64,000 nt of DNA from Pedobacter sp. ok626 (GCF_900100435.1 NZ_FNEX01000002.1:310001-374000); one strand, 5' to 3'. Positions 9,198 to 17,485 are shown, counted from the stretch's first letter. Numbers and translations are program-made. The notes: generated from the sequence alone by a model not told the origin.

Positions 9198-9664
9198 TGT
9201 ATTCAGATCAGGATTTAATCAATTTGAATAAGTCTTTAAGAGCGTACGACCGAATGGTTTTCCAAACCCGTGTTCTTACGATTTTAACAGAAGCAACCCT
9301 TCGTTTTACAAGTTTAAAAACAACTGAAAAGCTGCTTTCCTTTTTCAGGAAAAATGTTCCGGCACCAGACCAACATGAAACCAGGGTAATTCTTGACAAA
9401 TACACCACACTCTTTAATCAGATGAACCAATTGGCTTTTTCAAAAGGACGATGTCTATCCCAATCCCTGGTCATGCGCATGTTACTTAATAGGAAAGGTA
9501 TTTCTGCCGAACTCAAAATAGGGCTGAGTCAGCATAAGGGGATCTTCGACTCCCATGCATGGTTAGAGAAAGAAGGGGTGCTTTTAAATGACCACCCATC
9601 AGTAATTGCTAATTACCTCGTTTTACCAGGCGACAAACTAAATACTATCCTTAAATTCAAATGA
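9197..9664 (+). CDS. Lasso peptide B2 protein (transglutaminase-like leader protease)
   Basis: 155 residues of the McjB-type lasso peptide maturation protease. The catalytic triad of the family is visible: Cys86 in GRCLSQS, His120 in DSHAWLE and Asp132 in LLNDHPS. It cleaves the leader from the precursor in an ATP-dependent reaction, working with the separate B1 protein; here the B protein is split into B1 and B2 as in Gram-positive and many other lasso clusters. It overlaps B1 by one base and the cyclase by four bases (ATGA), so the three are tightly coupled. Confidence 0.9.
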   Translation: MYSDQDLINLNKSLRAYDRMVFQTRVLTILTEATLRFTSLKTTEKLLSFFRKNVPAPDQHETRVILDKYTTLFNQMNQLAFSKGRCLSQSLVMRMLLNRKGISAELKIGLSQHKGIFDSHAWLEKEGVLLNDHPSVIANYLVLPGDKLNTILKFK

Positions 9665-11481
9665 GCGGATTCATTGGCATAATAGCTCCCCAACTGCAAA
9701 AAGCTGATGCAGAACTTCTCGACGTATCTACACAAGCAATCGCATCCTGTTGCAATGAATACTTGGGTAATTGGAACAGTCATCAGGCTGATTTGCGATT
9801 CGGATGGCTTAAAACCTCCGAAGACACCGAAGCAGAACAACTTCCCTTTACCCTTGATGAAAATCTACGGATTGTGGGAGATGTGCGTCTGGATAACCGA
9901 ACGGAACTTTTGAAAGAACTTAGTTCCTTTTTTAGTACCATCAATCATTTGACCCCTGATTCTTATCTTCTACTCTATGCCTATAAACATTGGGGCGAAA
10001 ACTGTTTGCAACATATATCCGGAGACTACGCTTTTGCCATCTGGAATGAGAACAGCAGTTATCTTTTTTGTGCGCGTGATCATTTTGGCTTAATCCCCTT
10101 TTATTATACCCAACTTGACCATCGGTTTCTTTTTACAAATTTTTATAGTTCGTTGAAGGATATCCCAAATTTGATGATTGAACTGGACGATGATGTATTG
10201 CGGGACTATTTCGTGACTGGCGTAAACAAGAGTTTCGATCAAACAATCTATAAAAAGATTAGAAAACTTCCACCAGCTCATAAATTGATCTATAAGGATG
10301 GAGAAATTCAAGTCAGTCGTTATTGGAAAATCCCTACCAATATCAAACCCATCCGCTATAAAACCACGAAGGAGTATGTTAGCCATTTTTATAGGTTATT
10401 TGAGCAATCTATTAAAGATCGTACGCGAACCAATAAAGTTGGCTCCTCACTAAGCGGTGGCATGGATAGCTCGGCAATAACGGCAACTACAAAAAAGATC
10501 CTTAATGAAACCTACGGGAATGATCATACACTCATATCTTTTAATATCACGTACAATCGTCTTGTAAATGAGAATGAAGGATATTTTGGAAAGCTCATCG
10601 CGCAACATCTTAAAATACCAATTAAACAATATTTTGCTGAAGATTATATTAAAAACATTGCCGAACCTCTGACCTCCTGGATTCCTGAGCCAGCTGTCGT
10701 ACAAAATGCAACGCCAGAATCCCAGATACTTGTCGATGTACAGACTTTTTCAAGTGTGTATTTGACTGGCTTTGGAGGAGACCCACTGTTTGGATATGAG
10801 CCAGGTTCGCGATGCAGACTCAGAGCTCAGGGATACTTAGTTCAGCCCTACATGGATGACTTGAAGTTTTATCAAACATTTGGTCGCTTCCCCGGGACGA
10901 CACTCAGACATAAAATAATGAAATTAATAAAGAAAGCTCCCGCCGAAAAGGTCATTAGGCCTTCCTGGTTAGATCCTTCTTTCTTTCCCGAAGAAGATAT
11001 CCCATTAAAAGTAAATAAAGATGGAACATCAATTTATTCCTGTTTCGCTATGACTGGGAATCCTTACTGGTCTTATTTATTTGAGACTACCCATCCAGGT
11101 TTTAGTGGTAATAAAATAAAAGTAAGGCAACCGTTTTTTTCATTAGATCTGCTACTTTTCATACTCGCAATCCCACCACATATTTTGCACCAAAAGTCTC
11201 TGCTTCGTATGGCTATGATTCCTTATCTTCCGGAGGAAATAGTGAGAAGGCAAAAAACGCTGTTGTTTGGAGCCCCACATACTCAAAACTTAAAAACACA
11301 AAAAGCACTTGGCTTACTCGAAAAGACAATACTAGCATCCCCTAATTTTTTAGCCAATAAAATTAACTCTACTATTTTACTGGCAGAAATCCGAGATCCA
11401 AATCAATTATCGAACTCCTTCAGTAACATGATAAACCTTTTGAAGGTACTATCCTGGAACCGCTATCAATCAAAAAATTAA
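9661..11481 (+). CDS. Lasso cyclase, asparagine-synthetase-like (C protein)
   Basis: 606 residues. The N-terminal half resembles the glutaminase domain of asparagine synthetase B but begins MSGFIGI, so the nucleophilic Cys2 is replaced by Ser and no glutamine hydrolysis is expected; this is usual for lasso cyclases. The C-terminal half has the ATP pyrophosphatase loop SGGMDSS at residues 265-271. The enzyme adenylates the side-chain acid of the core and closes the macrolactam with the core N-terminus. Overlap with B2 and a 29-bp gap to the precursor place it in the lasso operon. Length is normal for the family. Confidence 0.92.
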   Translation: MSGFIGIIAPQLQKADAELLDVSTQAIASCCNEYLGNWNSHQADLRFGWLKTSEDTEAEQLPFTLDENLRIVGDVRLDNRTELLKELSSFFSTINHLTPDSYLLLYAYKHWGENCLQHISGDYAFAIWNENSSYLFCARDHFGLIPFYYTQLDHRFLFTNFYSSLKDIPNLMIELDDDVLRDYFVTGVNKSFDQTIYKKIRKLPPAHKLIYKDGEIQVSRYWKIPTNIKPIRYKTTKEYVSHFYRLFEQSIKDRTRTNKVGSSLSGGMDSSAITATTKKILNETYGNDHTLISFNITYNRLVNENEGYFGKLIAQHLKIPIKQYFAEDYIKNIAEPLTSWIPEPAVVQNATPESQILVDVQTFSSVYLTGFGGDPLFGYEPGSRCRLRAQGYLVQPYMDDLKFYQTFGRFPGTTLRHKIMKLIKKAPAEKVIRPSWLDPSFFPEEDIPLKVNKDGTSIYSCFAMTGNPYWSYLFETTHPGFSGNKIKVRQPFFSLDLLLFILAIPPHILHQKSLLRMAMIPYLPEEIVRRQKTLLFGAPHTQNLKTQKALGLLEKTILASPNFLANKINSTILLAEIRDPNQLSNSFSNMINLLKVLSWNRYQSKN

Positions 11482-11510
11482 TACTAATTTTATATAAACA
11501 AATTAACACA

Positions 11511-11663
11511 ATGAAAACAGAACAACCTACTCAGGACAACAAAAAGAACTACCAATCACCGGTATTAAAAGACCTTGGAAAAATTGGGGAAGTAACAAAC
11601 ACGACCAGCGCGGACTCTACTCACGCACAAGATGGTGGCGGCGGACCAAATTATTACTCTTAA
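11511..11663 (+). CDS. Lasso peptide precursor (50 aa)
   Basis: Small gene read by hand. The leader has Y14-x-x-P17-x-L19-x3-G23-x5-T29, the motif that B1 (RRE) proteins bind in lasso leaders. Two cores fit the rules of Thr at leader position -2 and an acid at core position 7-9: Ser33-Ser50 (SADSTHAQDGGGGPNYYS, ring to Asp9) or Ala34-Ser50 (ring to Asp8). Asp41 is the ring acid in both. Four glycines follow the ring acid, then a Tyr-Tyr pair that could act as steric plugs. The last residue is Ser, the residue phosphorylated in paeninodin, and a kinase gene follows without a gap. Start ATG at 11511; upstream is AT-rich with no strong Shine-Dalgarno. Confidence 0.88.
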   Translation: MKTEQPTQDNKKNYQSPVLKDLGKIGEVTNTTSADSTHAQDGGGGPNYYS

Positions 11664-12614
11664 TTGATTGAAGAACCTGTGCATTCTGCTATAAAATTCA
11701 ATCATTTGAGTGCTACAAGCTTTGTCGAACTTAAAGAAAAATTTGCATTTAACAAGCTTAAGATCAGCCCTTCTTCAGCCACTTTTGGTGAGAACATTTA
11801 TTCAGGGAACACCCCCGAAAACGAGGGGTGTTTCTTGTTTGAATATCACGATAACCAAAAACCAGCGGTAAGTTTTATTATTTTATCAGGCGGTAAAAGC
11901 GTTTTCTATCACTATACAAGCACAACCTCTCAGCAATCTGTTCAAACCTTGCTTCGAGGGAATATTACCAAATTTTGTATACAAGAGCAAGGGAAATTTT
12001 GCTTACATGCATCATCAATGTGTATCCATGATCAGGTAGTTTTGTTTATCGGACAAAAAGGAGCTGGAAAATCTACGCTGGCCACCTATTTTCACCTCCA
12101 GGGACATGCTATATGGTGTGATGATTATGCGTTGCTCCGCCAGAAGGATAATTGTTTTTTTGCATTTCAAGGTGAAACATCGCTGAAGATTAATCCCGAT
12201 ATCGCAACTGCTCTCGCTATACCACAGAAAAATCTTAAACCAGTGTTCGATTTGCCAGCGCATTGGAAGAGAACTGCAGAATCAGACATCATCACCAATA
12301 AACATTACTTTAACCAACAAATAGCTGATGTGGAAATTCTTCCCAGAAAAGTTGCAGCAATATTCTTCATCAACAAAAGAGTACCAAAGCCAGCAAACCT
12401 GATCAGTATAAGGAAAAAATCAGATGCACTTTCTGTACTGATGGATGAAATATTACTTCCAGGAATTAATTCCAAACAGTACCTAAAGCTTTATTTTCAA
12501 TCAGCGACGAGGTTTCTGGACATTGTACCATCCTATACCATACACGCTCCAGATAACATCAGCCGAATCCATGAAGTTTACGATTCAGTACTTGAAACTA
12601 TAAAAACATCCTAG
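11664..12614 (+). CDS. HPr-kinase-like lasso precursor kinase
   Basis: 316 residues. A Walker A loop GQKGAGKST is at residues 130-138, preceded by FCLHASSM and followed by a CDDYALL segment at 152-158, the order found in HPr kinase/phosphorylase homologues of RiPP clusters. PadeK of the paeninodin cluster, a member of this family, phosphorylates the C-terminal Ser of its precursor; this precursor also ends in Ser. No ATG exists upstream of the P-loop other than a Met inside it, so translation probably begins at the TTG at 11664, directly after the precursor stop, or the GTG at 11679. Substrate is inferred from family and position. Confidence 0.82.
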   Translation: MIEEPVHSAIKFNHLSATSFVELKEKFAFNKLKISPSSATFGENIYSGNTPENEGCFLFEYHDNQKPAVSFIILSGGKSVFYHYTSTTSQQSVQTLLRGNITKFCIQEQGKFCLHASSMCIHDQVVLFIGQKGAGKSTLATYFHLQGHAIWCDDYALLRQKDNCFFAFQGETSLKINPDIATALAIPQKNLKPVFDLPAHWKRTAESDIITNKHYFNQQIADVEILPRKVAAIFFINKRVPKPANLISIRKKSDALSVLMDEILLPGINSKQYLKLYFQSATRFLDIVPSYTIHAPDNISRIHEVYDSVLETIKTS

Positions 12615-12615
12615 A

Positions 12616-14688
12616 ATGAAACAAGTACCTGATGAATACTCGCTTTTAAAAGCGCTCGGGAATTTCTCCGCCCCCTTCCCTCAAAGCCTGGTAGCACCAG
12701 CGCAACTTGAGTTAATGAAGAAAGCAGCAGATTTTTTTCCTCCTCTGATTAGATTTGCATTAGAATGCCGCCTAAACGACGACGAACAGGTGGACCTGCA
12801 ATTCTGTATTCGGAGAGACGAAGACGATCTGTATGCACTTTCTAATTGGTTTCAGAACAAGTTTACCGGGGATGAGGAACATCAGAAAATCACTCATTTC
12901 TTAAAAACCTGGGCCGATAAATCATCGGCCCATCATATACATATTCCTGAAATTTTTCTGGAACTGGATGTTCTTCCATCTGGCATCAGGGCACCATTAC
13001 TTTTTTTCGAATTGCAACCTGATCTTGATGAGGCGCAACGCAGGGATTTTAGTTTATCTGTTTTAAAGGAAACATTGGGAGAAAGCCGATCTTTTTTTAA
13101 GCTTTTTGAAAGAATACTTGAAGCTTGTCCAGCCCCCGCATTCATAGCGTATCTGGGCATCTTATTTTCCAGGGATGTTGACGTACTCCGTGTAAATATC
13201 AAAAAATTATCCGCTACAGCTGTAGGCCCCTTTCTAAAAAAAATAGGTTACGCCTGGACAGGACCACAACTTGACGACTGGATATCTTTTGTATACAGTA
13301 ATTCCGACAGGGTAACTTTATGCATCGACATAGGAAAGCAGGTATTTCCGAAAATAGGTTTTGAATGTTTCTGGAGCGAACAACCAGTCACAGAAACTTA
13401 TTGGCGCAATTTTATAGACAAACTCAATACGCAAAACCAATACCAGCAAGATAAAATAGATGCTATTTTAAACTGGGATCAAGAGATCTTCCCTGGTCAA
13501 ATTAAAGATTGGCCCGAACACTTATGGACAGCGTCTTTATCGAAAGGCCAAAACGAATTTACCTTTCTAAAGAAATGGATCTCTCATCTGAAATTATCCT
13601 ATCATCCCGACCAAGGCACAGAAATAAAGGCCTACCTTGGTTATGAAAGCTTATGGAAACAGAAAGGAACCTTAGCTACTAGTCCGGAAAACGAAGCACA
13701 ACAGGAGGTTAAATCTAGCCCTGACATTAAACTGGCCATCAGCAATGGGGTTGATTACCTCCTATCCAGCCAACAACCATCAGGATGGTGGAAGGATTTT
13801 TACCTGGAACCTGGAACCAGCGATGAGTGGATAACTGCTTACGTTGCCTCACATCTGGCGAATTTAAAATGTACCAAAGCCAATGAAGCCCTGGACAGAG
13901 CCTGGAAAATATTGAAAAGCCGATATAGAACAAATGAAGGTTGGGGTTATAATGCTTTGACCCCTGCAGATGCAGACAGCACGATTTGGACCTGGCATTT
14001 CCTATCAGCAATGGAATGCGCAGATAAATTCCCGGAACCTGGCTTTAAGATGATGGATAACTATGTCACTGCAGAGGGCGGTATCATCACTTATTCATTA
14101 AGTGGACCTCTCGGTCAAAACACTAGAAAAATAGATAGTCAGTGTTTTAATGGTTGGCAAATACCACATTACTGCGTAACCGCAGCATATGCATTAGCAG
14201 GTAAGCAATATGCCATTGATTACTTATTAGCTCACCAAAATCCAACAGGGTTTTGGTATAGTTACTGGTGGGCAGGCCCTGAATATGCGACAACACTTAG
14301 CGTTGAGGCTTTATTCAATAAAGACGCGGAAAAGTATATGGGTGCCATTCAACTATCCGTAGCCTGGGCTATTAATCGAGCCTCAGAAGAATTGCAAAAC
14401 TCAACTCCAAATCAATTTAAAATCGCGCTTCTAATAAGAATACTATTATGTTCAGCATATAAAATCAATCATGCTCCTCTTTTAAAGACAATGGTAAACT
14501 ACCTGATTCATACACAGCAATCCTCTGGATGCTGGGAGCCTAATGCGGAATTAAGATCACCAAATACAGATGATACAGATCACGAGAAAGGAGAGAACAT
14601 ATTAATCATAAAAGATAATAAAAAGAATTTTGGTACCATAACCATAATAGATGCATTAAATAAATATGATCAAGCTAAGGCCTCTTAG
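12616..14688 (+). CDS. Fusion protein with C-terminal squalene-cyclase-like half, lasso operon
   Basis: 690 residues, one base after the kinase stop. The C-terminal half (about 370-690) has repeated alpha/alpha-barrel motifs such as YLLSSQQPSGWW, YRTNEGWGYNA, LLAHQNPTGFWYSYWW and LIHTQQSSGCW, the QW-like repeats of squalene/hopene and class II diterpene cyclases. A PADADST segment at 450-456 sits where the catalytic DxDD/DxDT motif is expected; the first and third Asp are kept and the fourth position is Ser. The N-terminal 350 residues are not recognised; they contain IDIGKQVFPKIGFECFW near 237-253. It has no signal peptide or membrane helix. It may modify the lasso peptide or make an unrelated isoprenoid; function unknown. 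Confidence 0.7.
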   Translation: MKQVPDEYSLLKALGNFSAPFPQSLVAPAQLELMKKAADFFPPLIRFALECRLNDDEQVDLQFCIRRDEDDLYALSNWFQNKFTGDEEHQKITHFLKTWADKSSAHHIHIPEIFLELDVLPSGIRAPLLFFELQPDLDEAQRRDFSLSVLKETLGESRSFFKLFERILEACPAPAFIAYLGILFSRDVDVLRVNIKKLSATAVGPFLKKIGYAWTGPQLDDWISFVYSNSDRVTLCIDIGKQVFPKIGFECFWSEQPVTETYWRNFIDKLNTQNQYQQDKIDAILNWDQEIFPGQIKDWPEHLWTASLSKGQNEFTFLKKWISHLKLSYHPDQGTEIKAYLGYESLWKQKGTLATSPENEAQQEVKSSPDIKLAISNGVDYLLSSQQPSGWWKDFYLEPGTSDEWITAYVASHLANLKCTKANEALDRAWKILKSRYRTNEGWGYNALTPADADSTIWTWHFLSAMECADKFPEPGFKMMDNYVTAEGGIITYSLSGPLGQNTRKIDSQCFNGWQIPHYCVTAAYALAGKQYAIDYLLAHQNPTGFWYSYWWAGPEYATTLSVEALFNKDAEKYMGAIQLSVAWAINRASEELQNSTPNQFKIALLIRILLCSAYKINHAPLLKTMVNYLIHTQQSSGCWEPNAELRSPNTDDTDHEKGENILIIKDNKKNFGTITIIDALNKYDQAKAS

Positions 14689-15862
14689 TCAAATACAAAT
14701 ACAGAAATCTGAGAGATTTCACAGGTATAATTAATGGAATTGTCCATGCGGGTGCCTTCGTCATGGACAAATCATTTAAATTAGGTATCAATAGCGACAA
14801 ATGTGCTTTCAAGCTGAGTTTTATCTTTTCCAGAAATGATTGCTTTAAATTTACGAGCTTGATCTTTCTAAAATAAACGTTACGACCGGTCTTGATTTCA
14901 GTGGCGCTAAACAAATGGTAGGCCGGAGAAACGGTATTTAATACCGGAAGTTGAAGCCCTACTATTTCCGCTAAAGCATTCATGCCTGAATTCAGAAGCC
15001 CCGAGAAGTTGTGTAGCTTAAATTGTAAATTAATCTCCTCCCAATCCAATTGACTGGACGAAGTTTGAACCATACAAGCTAGATCAATTAAATATTTAAA
15101 CTTCAACAGGGGCTCCCTAATCAAATGATGAGAGGCTACAGCTAAAAAATCATAGGTTGGGGCTAAGCCAATATGCGAGCTACCATCAATGGCAGTATAG
15201 GATTGTAAATATTCAACAAAGAAATCATGCTGATGAAATTGTCTGAAAAAATTCTCAAGCAGCCTCCATTGTAGCTCCACCCCACAAGAAATACCCATCC
15301 TGTTTTTTGGAGACTGAAAGGAGAGTTCTCTATGAAATCGCATGACGAATCCCATTTGATGTGCTGAGATATTGAATTTGGACCTATAACCATTTTCATA
15401 AAGACACTTCATTAATTGAGGCACCTCATCTCTATTTACTAAAAAATCTAAATCTGAGCTTTCCCGTAAAAGAGGCGATTTGTAATACCGTGTAGCTAGC
15501 GTAGCTCCTTTATATGGTACGGCTTTTATCCCTAATTTTTCAAATTCTATCATCAAGTGATTCTTTAAACCAGCTAGGTTTGCTGCTACCAAAGTGATCC
15601 CCATAGCATCCTTTTTTAACCTATCATGGGTTTCCTGATCTATCGTTATCTGTGATATAGTTATCACCTCGCAAATAAAGCCTCTGATATCATTAACCGA
15701 AATAAGTTTATAAAAAACATTCCAGTCAACAATCTCATTATCTAAGAAATCGCGTATGTCATCTATTTTCTGCGTCCCAAAATATAATCTGGTCAGCAGA
15801 ATCACTAGTACCTGTTCATTTGTATAGGGACCTTTCAATGTATCAATATTCAGCATATTCAT
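14675..15862 (-). CDS. NTP_transf_5-type nucleotidyltransferase of RiPP cluster
   Basis: 395 residues. The segment PYKGATLATRYY at 116-127 and LLRESSDLDFLV at 131-142 form the Lys-Gly and Asp-x-Asp metal-binding motifs of the uncharacterised nucleotidyltransferase family PF14907. Members are found with kinase-containing lasso clusters, including, as I recall, the paeninodin cluster. It converges on the squalene-cyclase-like gene with a 14-bp overlap of 3' ends and follows the Nif11-like peptide gene by 14 bp. It may add a nucleotide to a phosphorylated or native peptide; no such activity is proved here. Start is either the ATG at 15862 or the one two codons in. Confidence 0.78.
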   Translation of the reverse strand: MNMLNIDTLKGPYTNEQVLVILLTRLYFGTQKIDDIRDFLDNEIVDWNVFYKLISVNDIRGFICEVITISQITIDQETHDRLKKDAMGITLVAANLAGLKNHLMIEFEKLGIKAVPYKGATLATRYYKSPLLRESSDLDFLVNRDEVPQLMKCLYENGYRSKFNISAHQMGFVMRFHRELSFQSPKNRMGISCGVELQWRLLENFFRQFHQHDFFVEYLQSYTAIDGSSHIGLAPTYDFLAVASHHLIREPLLKFKYLIDLACMVQTSSSQLDWEEINLQFKLHNFSGLLNSGMNALAEIVGLQLPVLNTVSPAYHLFSATEIKTGRNVYFRKIKLVNLKQSFLEKIKLSLKAHLSLLIPNLNDLSMTKAPAWTIPLIIPVKSLRFLYLYLTKRP

Positions 15863-15876
15863 TTAATCAAAAATTG

Positions 15877-16068
15877 TTAGCAGGAATGTTTAAGCCACCG
15901 CATATCCCAATCAATTTGAAACGCCTTTTTTAGCTCCTCTGTAGAACATGGAAGATTCTCTTGTACAGATAAATCTACAAGATCTTTAAATGTTGCTGAA
16001 TCAGCCAACCTGTGATTGTCCTTTTCTCTATATTTTTTTATGATTTTTAAGGCGTTTTGAACTGACAC
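15877..16068 (-). CDS. Nif11-like small peptide, possible RiPP precursor
   Basis: 63 residues with a GTG start and an AGAAAG-like ribosome site. It begins MSVQNALKIIKKYREKD and continues LSVQENLPCSTEELKKAF, matching the Nif11 leader family pattern of an N-terminal MSxxxxxxFL helix and a central xxGFxxTxEEL helix-turn. After the Nif11-like part only IDWDMRWLKHSC remains as a possible short core, ending in Cys. It is the first gene of a two-gene unit with the nucleotidyltransferase. It could be a precursor, a leader-like accessory peptide, or a Nif11-like protein with another role. No double-glycine cleavage site is visible. Confidence 0.55.
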   Translation of the reverse strand: MSVQNALKIIKKYREKDNHRLADSATFKDLVDLSVQENLPCSTEELKKAFQIDWDMRWLKHSC

Positions 16069-16148
16069 TTCTTTCTATATAACTAATATTTTTTTTATTT
16101 CAACAATGAAGGCGAACATACGAATTAATTAGTTCACATAAAGATTTG

Positions 16149-16165
16149 TTCTTATTAACACATTC
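16149..16165. repeat. 17-bp motif shared with lasso operon leader
   Basis: TTCTTATTAACACATTC occurs here, between the Nif11-like gene and the XRE regulator gene, and again at 8866-8882 in front of the lasso operon. An exact 17-base match in two non-coding regions of one gene cluster is unlikely by chance in AT-rich DNA of this length, though not impossible. It is a candidate binding site for the XRE regulator. Confidence 0.5.
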
Positions 16166-16230
16166 TAATAAAACTTAATCGATTGTGTGGTTTCTACTTT
16201 AGCTTTTGAATATCTTAAGGAGAAAACGAT

Positions 16231-16569
16231 ATGAGTGACGTAAGTAAAAATATTAAGATCCTACGGAAGAGAAACGGATGGAGCCAAAGGCAAGCTGCCG
16301 AACAGTTAGAAATCTCAGTCCCCGCTTTTTCTAAAATAGAAACAGGCACTACCGACTTAAACATCTCCAGATTAAACCAAATTGCGCGTTTATTTAAAGT
16401 AACGCCAATGCAACTCCTGGCAACAGAAGAAGATCCACAAGTATTACATGCCTTAAATGTAGGACAGTTAAAAAAACAAATTGAGAAAAAAGAAGCAGAG
16501 ATCATTCGCCTTCAAGACGAAATCATCCAGCTCTTCGAAAGAATCAGAACAAAGAAAAATGGCGGTTAA
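16231..16569 (+). CDS. XRE-family regulator with C-terminal coiled coil
   Basis: 112 residues. The helix-turn-helix is at about 7-62 (IKILRKRNGWSQRQAAEQLEIS, split as NIKILRKRNGWSQ and RQAAEQLEISVPAFSKIE). The C-terminal 35 residues (LKKQIEKKEAEIIRLQDEI) form a short coiled coil likely to mediate dimerisation. An AAGGAG ribosome site precedes the ATG by eight bases, unusually strong for this phylum. It reads away from the Nif11/nucleotidyltransferase unit and has the shared 17-bp motif in its leader. Local control of the RiPP island is likely but inferred; similar small regulators also occur at unlinked loci in Bacteroidota. Confidence 0.8.
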   Translation: MSDVSKNIKILRKRNGWSQRQAAEQLEISVPAFSKIETGTTDLNISRLNQIARLFKVTPMQLLATEEDPQVLHALNVGQLKKQIEKKEAEIIRLQDEIIQLFERIRTKKNGG

Positions 16570-16584
16570 ACACGATTTATGAAG

Positions 16585-16620
16585 CTGTTGTATTTACTCG
16601 AATACAACAGTTTTGTTTTT
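16585..16620 (+). terminator. Rho-independent terminator after XRE gene
   Basis: CTGTTGTATT (16585-16594) pairs perfectly with AATACAACAG (16601-16610) around a six-base loop, followed by TTTTGTTTTT. The stop codon of the convergent purU gene lies in the loop, so the hairpin overlaps its last codons. Confidence 0.8.
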
Positions 16621-17418
16621 GTACACAAACACACGATCGTTCAACACCATGTGCAATGCTTTTGCCAATACAGAAGTCTCAATCTCCTTCCCAGACTTCA
16701 CCATATCAGCAGCAGTAAAAGAGTGGTTTACAGGAATAATTTGCTGCGCAATAATTGGCCCTTCATCCAAATCATCCGTTACAAAATGGGCGGTCGCACC
16801 AATCAACTTCACCCCTCTTTCAAAGGCTTGCTTGTAAGGACTAGCCCCAGCAAAGGCTGGTAAAAAAGAATGATGGATGTTAATCACCTTATTGGGAAAA
16901 TTGGCTACAAACTGAGGGGAAAGGATACGCATAAACTTTGCCAATACAATATAATCGGGTTGATACGTTTTGATTTTAAGGATAATATCTCGTTCTGATA
17001 CCGCTTTATCTTCATGATAAGGAATCAGAAAAAACGGGACATCAAAGCGATCACAAATTTTTTGAAGCACACTATGGTTACCGATTACGCAAAGCACCGA
17101 AGCCCCCAGTGTACCGAAATTATTTCGGATCAGAATATCAGCCAGACAATGGTACTCTTTAGTCACCATCACCACAATCTTTTTATCAGGAACAGGGTTA
17201 ACCCTAATCATTGCCCCTTCAGGCAAAATCTGTTGCATCTTTTGTTCCAACGGAACTTCATCAGCAATGCCATCTACTTCCAAACGCATAAAAAAGCGAT
17301 CTTCGGCTTTATCCACATGCTCGCGCATAGAAATGATGTTCAGCTCTGCTTCAGATAATATTCTGGAAATGTCAGCAACCAGACCTACCCGGTCCTTGCA
17401 TTGAATAATGATAATCAT
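16594..17418 (-). CDS. purU: Formyltetrahydrofolate deformylase
   Basis: 274 residues. An N-terminal ACT domain (IIIIQCKDRVGLVADIS, residues 1-75) is followed by a formyltransferase fold. The catalytic Asn-His-Asp set is visible in VINIHHSFLPAFAG and HFVTDDLDEGPII. The enzyme hydrolyses 10-formyl-THF to THF and formate, balancing one-carbon pools for purine synthesis. It stands alone between the RiPP island and gmd and is probably a core chromosomal gene marking the island's right border. Confidence 0.93.
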   Translation of the reverse strand: MIIIIQCKDRVGLVADISRILSEAELNIISMREHVDKAEDRFFMRLEVDGIADEVPLEQKMQQILPEGAMIRVNPVPDKKIVVMVTKEYHCLADILIRNNFGTLGASVLCVIGNHSVLQKICDRFDVPFFLIPYHEDKAVSERDIILKIKTYQPDYIVLAKFMRILSPQFVANFPNKVINIHHSFLPAFAGASPYKQAFERGVKLIGATAHFVTDDLDEGPIIAQQIIPVNHSFTAADMVKSGKEIETSVLAKALHMVLNDRVFVYKNKTVVFE

Positions 17419-17485
17419 TAGGGTATTGCGCTAAATTAAAAAAGGCAAGATAGCAATATCCTTTAAAGATTAACAAGCCTGGCTA

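Noticed and set aside
9661..11481. Active asparagine synthetase
   Set aside because: Cys2 of the glutaminase site is Ser and the gene sits between B2 and a lasso precursor, so it is a lasso cyclase.
11511..11663. Lasso core starting two residues after Thr29
   Set aside because: That start would put the acids at positions 5 and 11, outside the 7-9 range needed for the ring.
16231..16569. Antitoxin of a type II pair
   Set aside because: No toxin-like gene is adjacent; the neighbour is purU, and a terminator follows directly.
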